Below, piece by piece: positions 25,984 through 34,624 of a DNA stretch of 64,000 nt. The notes beneath the pieces were generated by a model. The model was not told the origin of the DNA and did no database searches. It saw only the letters and a program-made list of their open reading frames with translations. The stretch spans positions 34,967 to 98,966 of the forward strand of contig DASXFE010000122.1 of the NCBI GenBank assembly GCA_036489765.1, written 5' to 3'. Positions within the stretch are counted from its first letter, which is position 1. Every line of letters starts with the position of its first letter. The position numbers were made by a program, and so were the translations under genes. The stretch comes from DATARH01 sp036489765 (lineage in GTDB: Bacteria > Pseudomonadota > Alphaproteobacteria > ATCC43930 > CGMCC-115725).

Positions 25984-27114
25984 TCACGCAACCTTGAAGC
26001 GCGTCAGCGCGCTGCGGTCGATCTCGATGCCGAGGCCGGGTCCGTCCGGGATCGCGACCCACCCCTCCTTCTGTACGATCGGCGCGGTCGAGACGGCAAA
26101 GCGGATCGGGTGCTCCGACTGGTCGAATTCGAGCAGCGGCTCGATCGGATGGAGGCCCAGCGGGTTGTGCGGCAGGCTCGCGATCAGCTGCAGCGATGCG
26201 GCGAGCGCGACGGCGGTGCCCCAGACGTGGGGGTTGACGCGCATGCCGAAGGCATTGGCCATGTCGGCGATCTTTTTGGTCTCGGATATGCCTCCGGCCG
26301 CGGCGATGTCGGGCTGGAGGATGTCGACGCAGCGGTCGGTAATCAGGCTGCGGAAACCCCAGCGAGTGAACTCGGCCTCGCCGCCGGCGATCGGGATCTC
26401 GAGCGCGGATTTCACCTGGCGGTACCCGGCGAGGTCCTCGGGCGGCACCGGCTCTTCGAACCAGGCGATGTTCAGTTCCTCGATCCGCCGGCCGAGGGCG
26501 ATCGCGCCGGTCGCGTCGTACGCGTGGTTGGCGTCGATCATGATCGCGAGACGGTCGCCGACGGCGCGGCGCACGGCATGGCAGAGGCGGATATCTTCTG
26601 CCATGCCGAAACCGAGCTTCAGTTTGATGCCGGTAAAGCCCTGCGCGACACGTTCCATGGCCTCATCGACGAGATAGGCGATCGGGTCGCCGCCCCGCTT
26701 TCGGTAGAAGCCGGTCGCGTAGGCTTCGACCTTCGAGCGCAACGGGCCGCCGAGGAGCGTTCCGACCGAGACGCCGAAATGCCGGGCCTTGAGGTCCCAC
26801 AAGGCGATGTCGACGGCCGACAGCGCCTCGATCGCGAGTCCCTTCCGGCCATGGTCGCGGAGCCGGTTGTAGAGCATCTGCCAATGCCGCTCGGTCGCGA
26901 GCGCGTCCTCGCCGACGAGCAGCGGTTTGTAATACTCGACGATCGGCGCGGTCAGGCGTGCCGGGCCGAAGGCCTCGCCCCAGCCGCTGTTGCCGTCGTC
27001 GCCGACGATCTCGACCAGGCAAGCGCCACGCGTCTCGTACCAGGCCTGCGAATAGGCGAAGGGCTCGTCGAGCCTGGCTTCGAGCATATAGATCTTGATG
27101 TCGCGGATCTTCAT
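25984..27114 (-). CDS. Mandelate racemase/muconate lactonizing enzyme family protein
   Basis: This enolase-superfamily enzyme has 376 residues. The catalytic pieces are the KxK motif in GIKLKLGFG, metal ligands in IMIDANHAYD, WFEEPVPPED and AGGEAEFTRWG, and the general base His in RVNPHVWGTA. These point to the mandelate racemase subgroup (His-Asp/Lys bases), which abstracts a proton next to a carboxylate. Many members are sugar-acid dehydratases. The ATG at 27112-27114 overlaps the HAD gene stop by 4 bases (ATGA). The reading frame extends far upstream, but only as a shadow of the HAD gene. Confidence 0.92.
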   Translation of the reverse strand: MKIRDIKIYMLEARLDEPFAYSQAWYETRGACLVEIVGDDGNSGWGEAFGPARLTAPIVEYYKPLLVGEDALATERHWQMLYNRLRDHGRKGLAIEALSAVDIALWDLKARHFGVSVGTLLGGPLRSKVEAYATGFYRKRGGDPIAYLVDEAMERVAQGFTGIKLKLGFGMAEDIRLCHAVRRAVGDRLAIMIDANHAYDATGAIALGRRIEELNIAWFEEPVPPEDLAGYRQVKSALEIPIAGGEAEFTRWGFRSLITDRCVDILQPDIAAAGGISETKKIADMANAFGMRVNPHVWGTAVALAASLQLIASLPHNPLGLHPIEPLLEFDQSEHPIRFAVSTAPIVQKEGWVAIPDGPGLGIEIDRSALTRFKVA

Positions 27115-27749
27115 AGCCGTTCCAGCGCCGCAGGGAGTTCGTCGAGGGTTTCGAGGCGCAAGCGGGCGCGCGCAAGCTCGGGCCAGCCCGCATGGATGAC
27201 GCCCCATGGCCCGCGCCGCAGGAAGATACCAGCCATCCCGGCCCCGATCGCCGGCATTATGTCGTTGTCGAGCCGGTCGCCGATATAGGCGATCTCGGCT
27301 GGGGCGACGCCGGATTCCGCGACGATGCGGCGGAAGAATTCCGGATCCGGCTTTTCGACGCCCCACCGCGCCGACGAGGCGACGAAATCGACGGCGAGCC
27401 CGAGGGCGCGAATCTGCACTTCGGCGTCGGCCGGCTGGTTGCCGGCGAGCCCGATGCGGTACCCGGCGGCACACAGACGGGCGAGGCACGGCACGGCGTC
27501 GGGATAGAGGTCGCGCGTCTCGATCCGCGTCATCCCTTCGCCGCGGGCGGCTCGCTCGCGGGCGATGTCGATGCCGGGGCGGACGATCTCGTAGACTTCG
27601 CGGTGGTGCTTGCGCGCCGCGATCGCGGCGCCGAGCGCCGCGAAGAAGGCGAGGCGGGTGACGCCGAGCCAATCCGCCCATTCGCCCCACATGCGGGTTT
27701 CGTCGACGAGGGTCTCGCCGACGTCAAAGACGACGAGGCGGATCGGCAC
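27111..27749 (-). CDS. HAD-family hydrolase
   Basis: This haloacid-dehalogenase-like protein has 212 residues. Motif I is VVFDVGETLVDE, so the second Asp of the usual DxD is Gly. Motif II is GLAGNQPAD, where Ser/Thr is usual. Motif III is the Lys in GVEKPDPEFF and motif IV is AYIGDRLDNDI. The helical cap lies at about residues 20-85. With DxG, phosphatase activity is uncertain, but the nucleophile Asp and motifs III and IV are kept, and related DxG proteins are common. It overlaps the downstream enolase-superfamily gene by 4 bases, so it may act on the same small-molecule route. Confidence 0.88.
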   Translation of the reverse strand: MPIRLVVFDVGETLVDETRMWGEWADWLGVTRLAFFAALGAAIAARKHHREVYEIVRPGIDIARERAARGEGMTRIETRDLYPDAVPCLARLCAAGYRIGLAGNQPADAEVQIRALGLAVDFVASSARWGVEKPDPEFFRRIVAESGVAPAEIAYIGDRLDNDIMPAIGAGMAGIFLRRGPWGVIHAGWPELARARLRLETLDELPAALERL

Positions 27750-27751
27750 TG

Positions 27752-28189
27752 TCAGTCGCCGTCGTAGACGAGACCGATCAGCAGCATCTCTACCTGCTCG
27801 TCGCCGTTCGACAGCGGCATCAGGATCGATTCGTAATGCTGCATCCGATTGTCGATCATCCGGTCGGCGACGATGTGCAGCGGCTCACCGGTTCCGACGA
27901 CCTTGTTGAAGCTCTGGCGCGAGAGGTCGCGGAATTCCGGCACCGGCATGTCGTCGAGCATCTTGCCAGTCAGATCATAACCGATGCGCTGGGTCAGCGT
28001 CGTGCCGTGCAGTCGGATGCGGTAGGTCGTGGGCGTTCCCGGCAACACGTCGGCGAGAATGACGTTGCCGAGCACGAACCGCATCTCGACCGGGTCGAGA
28101 TCGGCACGGGAGGGCCACTTCCGGTCACCGCGCTGCCGCGACCAGTATTCGAAGAGGCGACGCAGCTTGGGGTTGCTGATCTCCGGCAT
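27752..28189 (-). CDS. PAS_5-type single-domain protein
   Basis: The protein has 145 residues and consists of one PAS-like domain of the kind found in alphaproteobacteria (PF07310 by recall). Landmarks are LRRLFEYWSRQRGDRKWPSR, RFVLGNVILADVL, RIRLHGTTLTQRIGYDLTGK and QHYESILMPLS. No kinase, cyclase or DNA-binding domain is attached, so it would have to signal by protein contact, or may have a metabolic sensing role. The gap to the HAD gene is 2 bases, which suggests one operon with the HAD and enolase-superfamily genes. Confidence 0.85.
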   Translation of the reverse strand: MPEISNPKLRRLFEYWSRQRGDRKWPSRADLDPVEMRFVLGNVILADVLPGTPTTYRIRLHGTTLTQRIGYDLTGKMLDDMPVPEFRDLSRQSFNKVVGTGEPLHIVADRMIDNRMQHYESILMPLSNGDEQVEMLLIGLVYDGD

Positions 28190-28207
28190 GCCGCCCCGCG
28201 TTAGTCC

Positions 28208-29575
28208 CTACTCGGCGGCCTCCAGCCGGCGCCGGGCGCCGCGCAGTTCCGCGACGCGGGCCTGGGTGTAAAGGTCGGTCCAATTCGATAGTGAGAAATC
28301 GGTGACCTGGCGAGGATCGTAGGGGCGATCCTCGATGCGCATCTCGCGGCCGGCGAGATAGACTCCGCGAAGGCGCCGCCGGTCTTGCAGGATGGCGATA
28401 TCCTTGAGGGGCGAGCCGTCCCACGCGGTGAAATCGGCGAGCCGGCCCGCTTCGAGCACCCCGATCTCGTCGCCGCAACTCATGAAGCGGGCGTTGTTCT
28501 GCGTCGCCGCCCTGAGCGCGCCGGCCGGCGCGAAGCCGAGGTCGTCGACAAACAGCTCAAGCTCGCGCGCATGCCACTCGCCGTAGGGCGTCACGGCAAA
28601 GCCGCTATCGGTGCCGGTCAGGAACGGGATGCCGGCCTTGATCACCTTTTTCAGGTTCTCGCACCCGGTCTGGTAGCGCTTCAGCGTCGCCTCGGGCCGG
28701 CCGCGCTGGCCGGCGGGCTCGTGCGGCTGGGTGAATTCGATGACGTTCTTCGGCTGGGTCAGCGTCGGGCAGACCACGCTGCCCGATTTCTTCATCGCGG
28801 CGATGCACTCGTCGTCGGCGAAGAAGGCGTGGAAGATCAGGTCGGCGCCGGCGCGGGCGGAATAGAGCGTCGCCTCGCGCCCGACCGCATGCACCACCGC
28901 CTTCTTGCCCTGGCGGTGGATCTCGCGGACCATGATGTCGGTCTCTTCCTGGTTGAACGCGGCGATCAATTCGCCGTCGGGTCGGCGCTGGATGCCGTCC
29001 ATCGCGATCTTGACGCAATCGACGCCGTTCTTGGCTTGCCAGCGGATCTGTTCGACCGCCTCGGCAGCGGTCGTCACCAGCGTGCCGATCGAGGTCGTCG
29101 GCGCGCCGATCCACGTCGGGTACCAGTCGGTGAGGCCCTGGTGCGAGGTGATGTAGGGGCCCGCGGCCATGACCCGCGGACCGTCGAAGAGGCCGGCGTC
29201 GATCGCGTTGCGAATCGAAAGGCTGATCTGCCCGGCATCACCGGGCGAGCACAGCGCGGTATAACCCGCCGCCAGGCATTTCTGCGCGAAGAACATGCCG
29301 CGCAGGGTGCGGAACTCGAGCGGGCTGTAGAGGTCGATATCCTCCTCGGTCTTGGCGTTGCCGTAGGCGAGGTGGGTATGGACGTCGATCAGGCCCGGCA
29401 TCACGAACTGGCCGGAATGGTCGATCTCGCGATCGTCGTCGTGACGCTTCGGCGCGCCCTTCTCGGGGCCCGCATAAGCAATCCGGCCCTCGGCGCCGAA
29501 AACGAGCATGCCGCCCTTGATCGCCTCGTCATCCTCTCCGGTGAACAGCCGGCCGCAGCGGACGAAGGTCTTCAT
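28208..29575 (-). CDS. Metal-dependent amidohydrolase (imidazolonepropionase/prolidase-like)
   Basis: The product has 455 residues from the ATG at 29573-29575, preceded by AGGAGA on the minus strand. Metal ligands are visible: LIDVHTHLAYG (HxH), CVKIAMDG with Lys as probable bridging carboxylate, KKAVVHAVG and LIFHAFF (His), and LTGTDSGFAV (Asp). The sequence recalls the Xaa-Pro dipeptidase/organophosphate group of amidohydrolases. The substrate is probably a cyclic amide or dipeptide analogue. It is first in the minus-strand run 25984-29575; the gap to the PAS gene is 18 bases, so one transcript is likely. Confidence 0.9.
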   Translation of the reverse strand: MKTFVRCGRLFTGEDDEAIKGGMLVFGAEGRIAYAGPEKGAPKRHDDDREIDHSGQFVMPGLIDVHTHLAYGNAKTEEDIDLYSPLEFRTLRGMFFAQKCLAAGYTALCSPGDAGQISLSIRNAIDAGLFDGPRVMAAGPYITSHQGLTDWYPTWIGAPTTSIGTLVTTAAEAVEQIRWQAKNGVDCVKIAMDGIQRRPDGELIAAFNQEETDIMVREIHRQGKKAVVHAVGREATLYSARAGADLIFHAFFADDECIAAMKKSGSVVCPTLTQPKNVIEFTQPHEPAGQRGRPEATLKRYQTGCENLKKVIKAGIPFLTGTDSGFAVTPYGEWHARELELFVDDLGFAPAGALRAATQNNARFMSCGDEIGVLEAGRLADFTAWDGSPLKDIAILQDRRRLRGVYLAGREMRIEDRPYDPRQVTDFSLSNWTDLYTQARVAELRGARRRLEAAE

Positions 29576-29599
29576 CGGAGAGTCTCCTGTGATGTGGCG

Positions 29600-29684
29600 G
29601 TCATTGCGAGCGACGCGAAACAATCCCCATCCCGGGAGGCTCCTCCGATGGGGATTGCCGCGTCGCCTCGCTCCTCGCAATGAC
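29600..29684. repeat. Palindromic GTCATTGCGAG intergenic element
   Basis: The outer arms GTCATTGCGAG (29600-29610) and CTCGCAATGAC (29674-29684) and the inner arms CAATCCCCATC (29621-29631) and GATGGGGATTG (29647-29657) make a long imperfect hairpin. This is the REP-like element widespread in alphaproteobacterial intergenic regions. It lies between the extradiol dioxygenase and the amidohydrolase genes. Confidence 0.8.
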
Positions 29685-29707
29685 AGCGACTGGCAATGTG
29701 TTAGGCG

Positions 29708-30655
29708 CTACCGCACCGCGTGGTGCATGAACTTCTCCGGGGGCGGGCCGCCCCACGGGCCGGCCAGGTCCTCGCGGCTGATCAGGTTGGGCGGGATGCT
29801 GGCGTTGAGCACGTCGGTGTCGGCCCAATGCTCGTGCACGCGGCCCCAGGGGTCGCCCCAATAGTCGTAGACCTGGCTGCCCAATGAATGGCGGCCGAGG
29901 CCCCAGAAATGCTCGTAGCCCTTACCCTGCAGGTGCTCGTGGCCGATCATAATGTCGTCGATGTCGGCCGCTTCGTAGCTGAGGTGGTTGAGGCCGGCCT
30001 TGTCGCTGCGGATGCAGAAGAAGGCGTGATGGTCGACGAAATCATCGCCGCGGTCGAGCCGGTTGAACGACCCTGTGATGTTGGTCTTTTCGCCGACATA
30101 GACCTCGTCGGAGATGCGGAAGCCGAACATCTCGCGGTACCAGCCGACAGTCTTGTCATACTGCGGGGTATGCACGACGAAATGGCCGAAGCGCTTGACG
30201 TGCGACGGGCCGCGCTGGACGCCCCGGTAATAGAGCTCGTTGCGGCGCTGCGTCTTGTCCTCGCCGAAATTGACCTTTGGTCGGGTGACCGGGATCTTCG
30301 GCAGCATCGCCATGCCGTGCACGACCTCGACCTGGAACCCGTCCGGATCGGTCAGGCGGACGCGCTTTCCGCCGCCCGGCTCGTCGATGTCCTCGACCGT
30401 GGAGGCGCCCTCGACGCGGCTCAGCTTTTGGAGGTCGTCCTGGCTGCCGGCGTGAAAGGCGATGCCGACGTATTTCGGGTCGCCGAGTTCGGTGACATGG
30501 AGGTGATGGGGGGCGTCGGTCCCGCGCATGTAGAGCGCATTCTTGGTGCGGTCGGAGCGGACCATGCCGAATACGGTGAGGAACTCCTCCTGTTTGTCGA
30601 GATCGGGCGAACGCAGCCGCCCGTAGGCGAGATCGGTGACTTTGATGACGGGCAT
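29708..30655 (-). CDS. Extradiol (catechol 2,3-type) ring-cleavage dioxygenase, VOC family
   Basis: This two-domain type I extradiol dioxygenase has 315 residues from the ATG at 30653-30655. The N-terminal VOC module is YGRLRSPDLDKQEEFLTVFG. The C-terminal catalytic module carries the iron ligands His in FGHFVVHTPQYDK, His in LNHLSYEAADID and Glu in WGRVHEHWAD. It would cleave a catecholic ring next to the diol. The repeat at 29.6 kb separates it from the amidohydrolase downstream, so a shared transcript is uncertain. It is divergent from the DUF3300 gene across a 226-base intergenic region. Confidence 0.9.
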   Translation of the reverse strand: MPVIKVTDLAYGRLRSPDLDKQEEFLTVFGMVRSDRTKNALYMRGTDAPHHLHVTELGDPKYVGIAFHAGSQDDLQKLSRVEGASTVEDIDEPGGGKRVRLTDPDGFQVEVVHGMAMLPKIPVTRPKVNFGEDKTQRRNELYYRGVQRGPSHVKRFGHFVVHTPQYDKTVGWYREMFGFRISDEVYVGEKTNITGSFNRLDRGDDFVDHHAFFCIRSDKAGLNHLSYEAADIDDIMIGHEHLQGKGYEHFWGLGRHSLGSQVYDYWGDPWGRVHEHWADTDVLNASIPPNLISREDLAGPWGGPPPEKFMHHAVR

Positions 30656-30881
30656 GGGAACCTCCCAGGATATGCCGGCTCCATCGTGCCTCGCCGCAGG
30701 AATTCGGACAAGCCCGTGTATCGTGACGGCAGCGGGGAGGATCCAGATCAACCTAACGGAACCTGTGGCCGCCGCCTTTGTTCGTCTAGCGCTGGGCGCG
30801 GAATGGATTCCGGGCCCGCGTCGTTATTGGCCCGTCGGGCAGCCGGAAAGATGTTGCCCACCCAAACCTACGGAGATTCCT

Positions 30882-32606
30882 TTGAAGGCATTTCGGCTGC
30901 GGCTGATGAGTCAGGCTTTGCCATTCCTGTTGGCCTCGCCGGGCCTGGTCGCTATCCCCGCCCTCGCCTACGCGCAGCAGGCCCCGAGTGCCGCCGAGGC
31001 TCAGGCGGCGCTCAATCCTCCGCCGGTGCAGACTTATTCGCAGGCCCAGCTCGACCAGATGCTCGCCCCGATCGCGCTCTATCCCGATCAGGTGCTGATG
31101 CAGGTGTTAATGGCAGCGACCTTCCCGCAGCAGGTGATCGACGCCGCTCAGTGGCTGCAGGACCCGAACAACGCCCAGATCCACGGCGACGCGTTGGCCG
31201 CGGCGCTAGGCCCGTTGCCCTGGGACCCGAGCGTCAAGTCGCTGGTCGCGTTCCCGCAGATCATCGTGATGATGAACGAGCATATGGACTGGACCCAGTC
31301 GCTTGGCGTTGCCTTCGCCAGCCAGCAGGTCCCGGTGATGGCCGAGGTGCAGACGCTGCGCAACCGCGCCGCCGCTGCCAACCAGTTCCACAACAACAGC
31401 CAGATCCGCTACGTCCATTCGAATGGGGTCTGGGTGATCGAGCCCGTGCACCCCAACGAGATCTACATCCCGGTCTACAACCCCGCCGTCGTCTATGGGC
31501 ATTGGGCGCATCCCGATTATCCGCCGGTCTACGTGCCGCCGCCGCCGGGCTTCGTGTCGTCCGGCTTCAACCTCGGGCCAGGCATCGCGTTTAGCGTCGG
31601 GTTCGGCGTCGTCGCACCGCTGTGGGACTGGGGTCACCCCGATTGGCGCCGGCATGAGGTGGTGATCAATCAGACCCGCTACACGCATATCACCACGGTC
31701 AACCATTTCGAGAACAATCACGTCGTGATCCAAGGCGGCGCCTGGCGCCGCACCGCGCCGGTTATGACGGTCGAGGCGCCGCGCCGCGCCGGCCCGGCTC
31801 CTGGGCCGCGTCCCGAGGGCACGGCGGCGCCGTCGACGATCCACGCCCCGCCGCCGCATCCGAGTGGTCCGGGCGGCCCGCATCCGGCGCAAGCTCCAGG
31901 CGGGGCACGTCCGGGCGAGGAGCATCCGGCACCGGGCCAGCCGCCGCACCCCGAAGAGGCGCATCCCATTCCGGGCCAGCCGCCGCATCCGGAGGAGGCG
32001 CATCCGACCCCCGGCGTGCCGGCGCATCCCGGCGAACCCGCACACCCGGGTCCCGAAGGTGCGCACCCGGGCCAGCCGCCGCATCCGGAGGAGGCGCATC
32101 CGACCCCCGGCGTGGCGGCGCATCCCGGCGAACCCGCACACCGGGGTCCCGAAGGCGTGCACCCGGGCGGGCCGCCGCATCCGGAGGAGGCGCATCCGAC
32201 CCCCGGCGTGGCGGCGCATCCCGGCGAACCCGCACACCGGGGTCCCGAAGGCGTGCACCCGGGCGGGCCGCCGCATCCGGGTCCCGAGGGGGCACGTCCC
32301 GGCGAGCCGCCGCACCCGGAGCCGCAGCACGCTGCGCCTCCGCGCCCGGTAGAACCGCCGCATCCGGCCCCCGAGGCCGCGCATCCGGCCGAGCCGCCCC
32401 ACCCGGCCGCTCCTCCGGCGCCGCACCCGGTCGAAGCGCCTCATCCGGCGCCGCCGCCGCCGGCGGCTCACCCCGCCCCGCCGCCGCCGGCGGCTCACCC
32501 TGCCCCGCCGCCGCAGGCGGCTCACCCTGCCCCGCCGCCGCAGGCTGCGCATCCGGCAGAGCCGCCGCATCCGGAAGGCGGGAAGCCGCCCGAACCGCCG
32601 AAATAA
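30882..32606 (+). CDS. DUF3300 exported protein with long His-Pro-rich repeat tail
   Basis: The product has about 574 residues. I choose the TTG at 30882, behind CGGAG, because it supplies the basic n-region of a signal peptide (KAFRLRLMSQALPFLLAS ... ALAYA); the ATG at 30906 would lose it. Residues about 45-270 are the DUF3300 domain: LAPIALYPDQVLMQVLMAAT, VKSLVAFPQIIVMMNEHMDW, NEIYIPVYNPAVVYG. From about residue 300 the protein is low-complexity Pro, His, Gly, Glu and Ala with PHPEEAHPTPG-type repeats, then PAPPPPAAH repeats. Such a tail could bind metals or span the cell wall, but this is inference. No partner genes flank it. Confidence 0.9.
   Translation: MKAFRLRLMSQALPFLLASPGLVAIPALAYAQQAPSAAEAQAALNPPPVQTYSQAQLDQMLAPIALYPDQVLMQVLMAATFPQQVIDAAQWLQDPNNAQIHGDALAAALGPLPWDPSVKSLVAFPQIIVMMNEHMDWTQSLGVAFASQQVPVMAEVQTLRNRAAAANQFHNNSQIRYVHSNGVWVIEPVHPNEIYIPVYNPAVVYGHWAHPDYPPVYVPPPPGFVSSGFNLGPGIAFSVGFGVVAPLWDWGHPDWRRHEVVINQTRYTHITTVNHFENNHVVIQGGAWRRTAPVMTVEAPRRAGPAPGPRPEGTAAPSTIHAPPPHPSGPGGPHPAQAPGGARPGEEHPAPGQPPHPEEAHPIPGQPPHPEEAHPTPGVPAHPGEPAHPGPEGAHPGQPPHPEEAHPTPGVAAHPGEPAHRGPEGVHPGGPPHPEEAHPTPGVAAHPGEPAHRGPEGVHPGGPPHPGPEGARPGEPPHPEPQHAAPPRPVEPPHPAPEAAHPAEPPHPAAPPAPHPVEAPHPAPPPPAAHPAPPPPAAHPAPPPQAAHPAPPPQAAHPAEPPHPEGGKPPEPPK
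31980..32267 (+). repeat. 96-bp in-frame tandem repeat inside the DUF3300 gene
   Basis: CCGCCGCATCCGGAGGAGGC starts at 31980, 32076, 32172 and, in altered form, 32268. This gives three full 96-base units (32 codons each). The last two units are nearly identical; the first differs at several codons. The period is a multiple of three, so unit number can change without breaking the frame. Shorter 15-24 base Pro/His repeats continue to the end of the gene. Confidence 0.93.
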
Positions 32607-32773
32607 GCGGCTCCCGTCGCGTCATCGGCCTCGCCCCGCGCCACCATGCGGGCGAGGCCAGCGTCGCGCGCGGGTGGGGGCTGCGCGCGCCGGCTGCATC
32701 TTTTCGTAGGCATCCGGGGCAAAGCCGGCTATAGCGGCGGACTAGGCGACACCATTCATTCCCGGATCGCGAC

Positions 32774-33673
32774 ATGGACCTGCCCGACCCCATTACTGCC
32801 ATCGGCGAACAGATCGACGGCGGCGGCGCCATTACGCCGGAAGAGGAATTCTTCGATGCTTATGAGGTGTTCAGCGCCGAGCTCGCGAACATCTTCGTAA
32901 AGCCGTGGCTCGCGGTCGACCATGCGAGCCGGATTTCGGAGGACAATTCGTACTTCCGCTTCGATATCGGCAGCCGCTCGGTCGTCGTGTCGCGCGAGAC
33001 CAAGGATTGCATCCACGCCTTGCGCAACGCCTGCCTCCACGCCGGCTATCGCATCTGCGAGGAAGAGGACGGTAAGGGCGACCATCTGTTCTGCAACTAT
33101 CACGGCTGGGATTACGCCCTCGACGGACGCCTGACCGAGCCGGTGTTGCGGCCCGATGTCGAGGACCGCTCGCGTTTCCGGCTGCCGCGCTATGCGATGG
33201 AGATCCGACAGGGGCTGATCTTCGTCGACATGTCGAAGGCGGGGCCGAACGCGCCCGAATCGGGCCCGCTCGATCTTTCCGGCATCGGCGACCTCGGCGA
33301 CCGCGTCGTGATCGGCCGCCGCCGCTATCCGACGACCTGGAATTGGAAGCACCTGCGCCAGGCGTTGTGGGGCGCGAAGGAGAATGTCTTCGCCGGCGGC
33401 GACTGCGACTCGGTCAGCGAATTCGGTGCGTTGAGCTTTGTCGCGACCCAGAACGGCGAGACCCGGCTGACCCGCATCGTGCCGCGTTTCCCCGGCCACA
33501 CCGATGTCGAGCTCGTGTGCATCGGCGCGCCCGGCTCGACCGCCGGCGAGGACCGTATTGCGTCCACCGTGCAAGACGGCACGCACGCGATCGTCGAGAA
33601 GCCGCTCGAAGTGCTGCAGCGGCCGTTCTACGAGTGGTACTGGTCGACCCTCGGCGCCAACGCCGCGGCGTGA
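32774..33673 (+). CDS. Short Rieske-domain protein, oxygenase-alpha-like, no mononuclear iron site seen
   Basis: The product has 299 residues. The Rieske [2Fe-2S] ligands are present: Cys87 and His89 in NACLHAGYR, and Cys107 and His110 in FCNYHGWDYALDGRL, with the 17-residue spacing of ring-hydroxylating oxygenases. The entry to the catalytic domain is recognisable (PTTWNWKHLRQALWGAKEN), but the helix carrying the (D/E)xxHxxxxH iron ligands is absent; the sequence goes straight to FAGGDCDSVSEFG. Normal alpha subunits have 380-450 residues. It may be a degenerate oxygenase or an electron-transfer or binding protein. The SMP-30 gene starts 1 base after its stop. Confidence 0.85.
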   Translation: MDLPDPITAIGEQIDGGGAITPEEEFFDAYEVFSAELANIFVKPWLAVDHASRISEDNSYFRFDIGSRSVVVSRETKDCIHALRNACLHAGYRICEEEDGKGDHLFCNYHGWDYALDGRLTEPVLRPDVEDRSRFRLPRYAMEIRQGLIFVDMSKAGPNAPESGPLDLSGIGDLGDRVVIGRRRYPTTWNWKHLRQALWGAKENVFAGGDCDSVSEFGALSFVATQNGETRLTRIVPRFPGHTDVELVCIGAPGSTAGEDRIASTVQDGTHAIVEKPLEVLQRPFYEWYWSTLGANAAA

Positions 33674-33674
33674 C

Positions 33675-34592
33675 ATGGAATTGCGCACGCTCGCCGAGGG
33701 GCTGCAATTCCCCGAGGGGCCGGTTGCGCTCGGCGACGGCTCGGTCATCCTGGTCGAGATCGCCGCCGGGGCATTGACGCGCGTCGCGGCGGACGGCACC
33801 AAGACCACGGTCGCCCGCACCGGCGGAGGTCCCAACGGCGCCGCGATCGGGCCCGACGGCAAGTGCTACATCGCCAATAACGGCGGGTTCGAGTGGGCGG
33901 TGATCGGCGGGCTGAAGCGCCCGACGACACAGGCCCGCGACTATGTCAGCGGCCGGCTCGAGCGGGCCGATATGGCGACCGGTGCGACCGAATGGCTCTA
34001 CCGCGCGTGCGGGGACTTCCCGCTAAAAGGTCCGAACGACCTCGTGCTCGACGCGCATGGGGGCGTCTATTTCACCGATCTCGGCAAGCGCCGGCCGCGC
34101 GACATGGATCTGGGTGCGGTCTACTACGCCAAGCTCGACGGTTCGTTCATCACCGAGATCGCGCAGCCGCTGGTGACCCCGAACGGGATAGGCCTGTCGC
34201 CGGACGGCAACACGCTCTACGTCGCCGAGACCGAGGCGGCGCGGCTGTGGTCGTTCAAGATCGAGGCGCCGGGTATCGTCAACAAAGAGGGCTCACCGGC
34301 CCCGCATGGCGGGCATCTCGTCGCCGGGATGGGCGGGTACCAGCGCTTCGATTCGCTCGCGGTGCAGGCCGACGGGCGCATCTGCGTCGCGACCCTCGTC
34401 AACGGCGGGATCACCGTCATCTCACCCGACGGCCGGCACATCGAGCATCACCCGATGCCCGATCCGATGACGACCAACATCTGCTTCGGCGGGTCGGACA
34501 TGCGCACCGCCTACATCACGCTGTCGGGGACCGGGAAGCTCGTCGCCACCGAATGGCCGAGCGCGGGGCTGCGGCTCAATCAGGCAGGCTGA
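33675..34592 (+). CDS. SMP-30/gluconolactonase-family lactonase
   Basis: This six-bladed beta-propeller of the SMP-30 family has 305 residues. LQFPEGPVALGDGSVILVEI carries the first metal Glu. GPNGAAIGPDGKCYIANNGG and KGPNDLVLDAHGGVYFTD hold the Asn ligands. TPNGIGLSPDGNTLYVAETE holds the next, and RFDSLAVQADGRICVATLV the final Asp. All four metal positions seem intact. Family members open sugar or enol lactones using a divalent cation. The gene starts at 33675, one base after the Rieske gene stop, so they are co-transcribed and probably act on the same compound. Confidence 0.92.
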   Translation: MELRTLAEGLQFPEGPVALGDGSVILVEIAAGALTRVAADGTKTTVARTGGGPNGAAIGPDGKCYIANNGGFEWAVIGGLKRPTTQARDYVSGRLERADMATGATEWLYRACGDFPLKGPNDLVLDAHGGVYFTDLGKRRPRDMDLGAVYYAKLDGSFITEIAQPLVTPNGIGLSPDGNTLYVAETEAARLWSFKIEAPGIVNKEGSPAPHGGHLVAGMGGYQRFDSLAVQADGRICVATLVNGGITVISPDGRHIEHHPMPDPMTTNICFGGSDMRTAYITLSGTGKLVATEWPSAGLRLNQAG

Positions 34593-34624
34593 CGCTCGCT
34601 GCGCGGCGACTTGAAAGCGCCGAA

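Noticed and set aside
31980..32600. Repeat array that could be mistaken for CRISPR
   Set aside because: The units are adjacent, in frame and coding (Pro/His tail of the DUF3300 protein), with no spacers and no cas genes.
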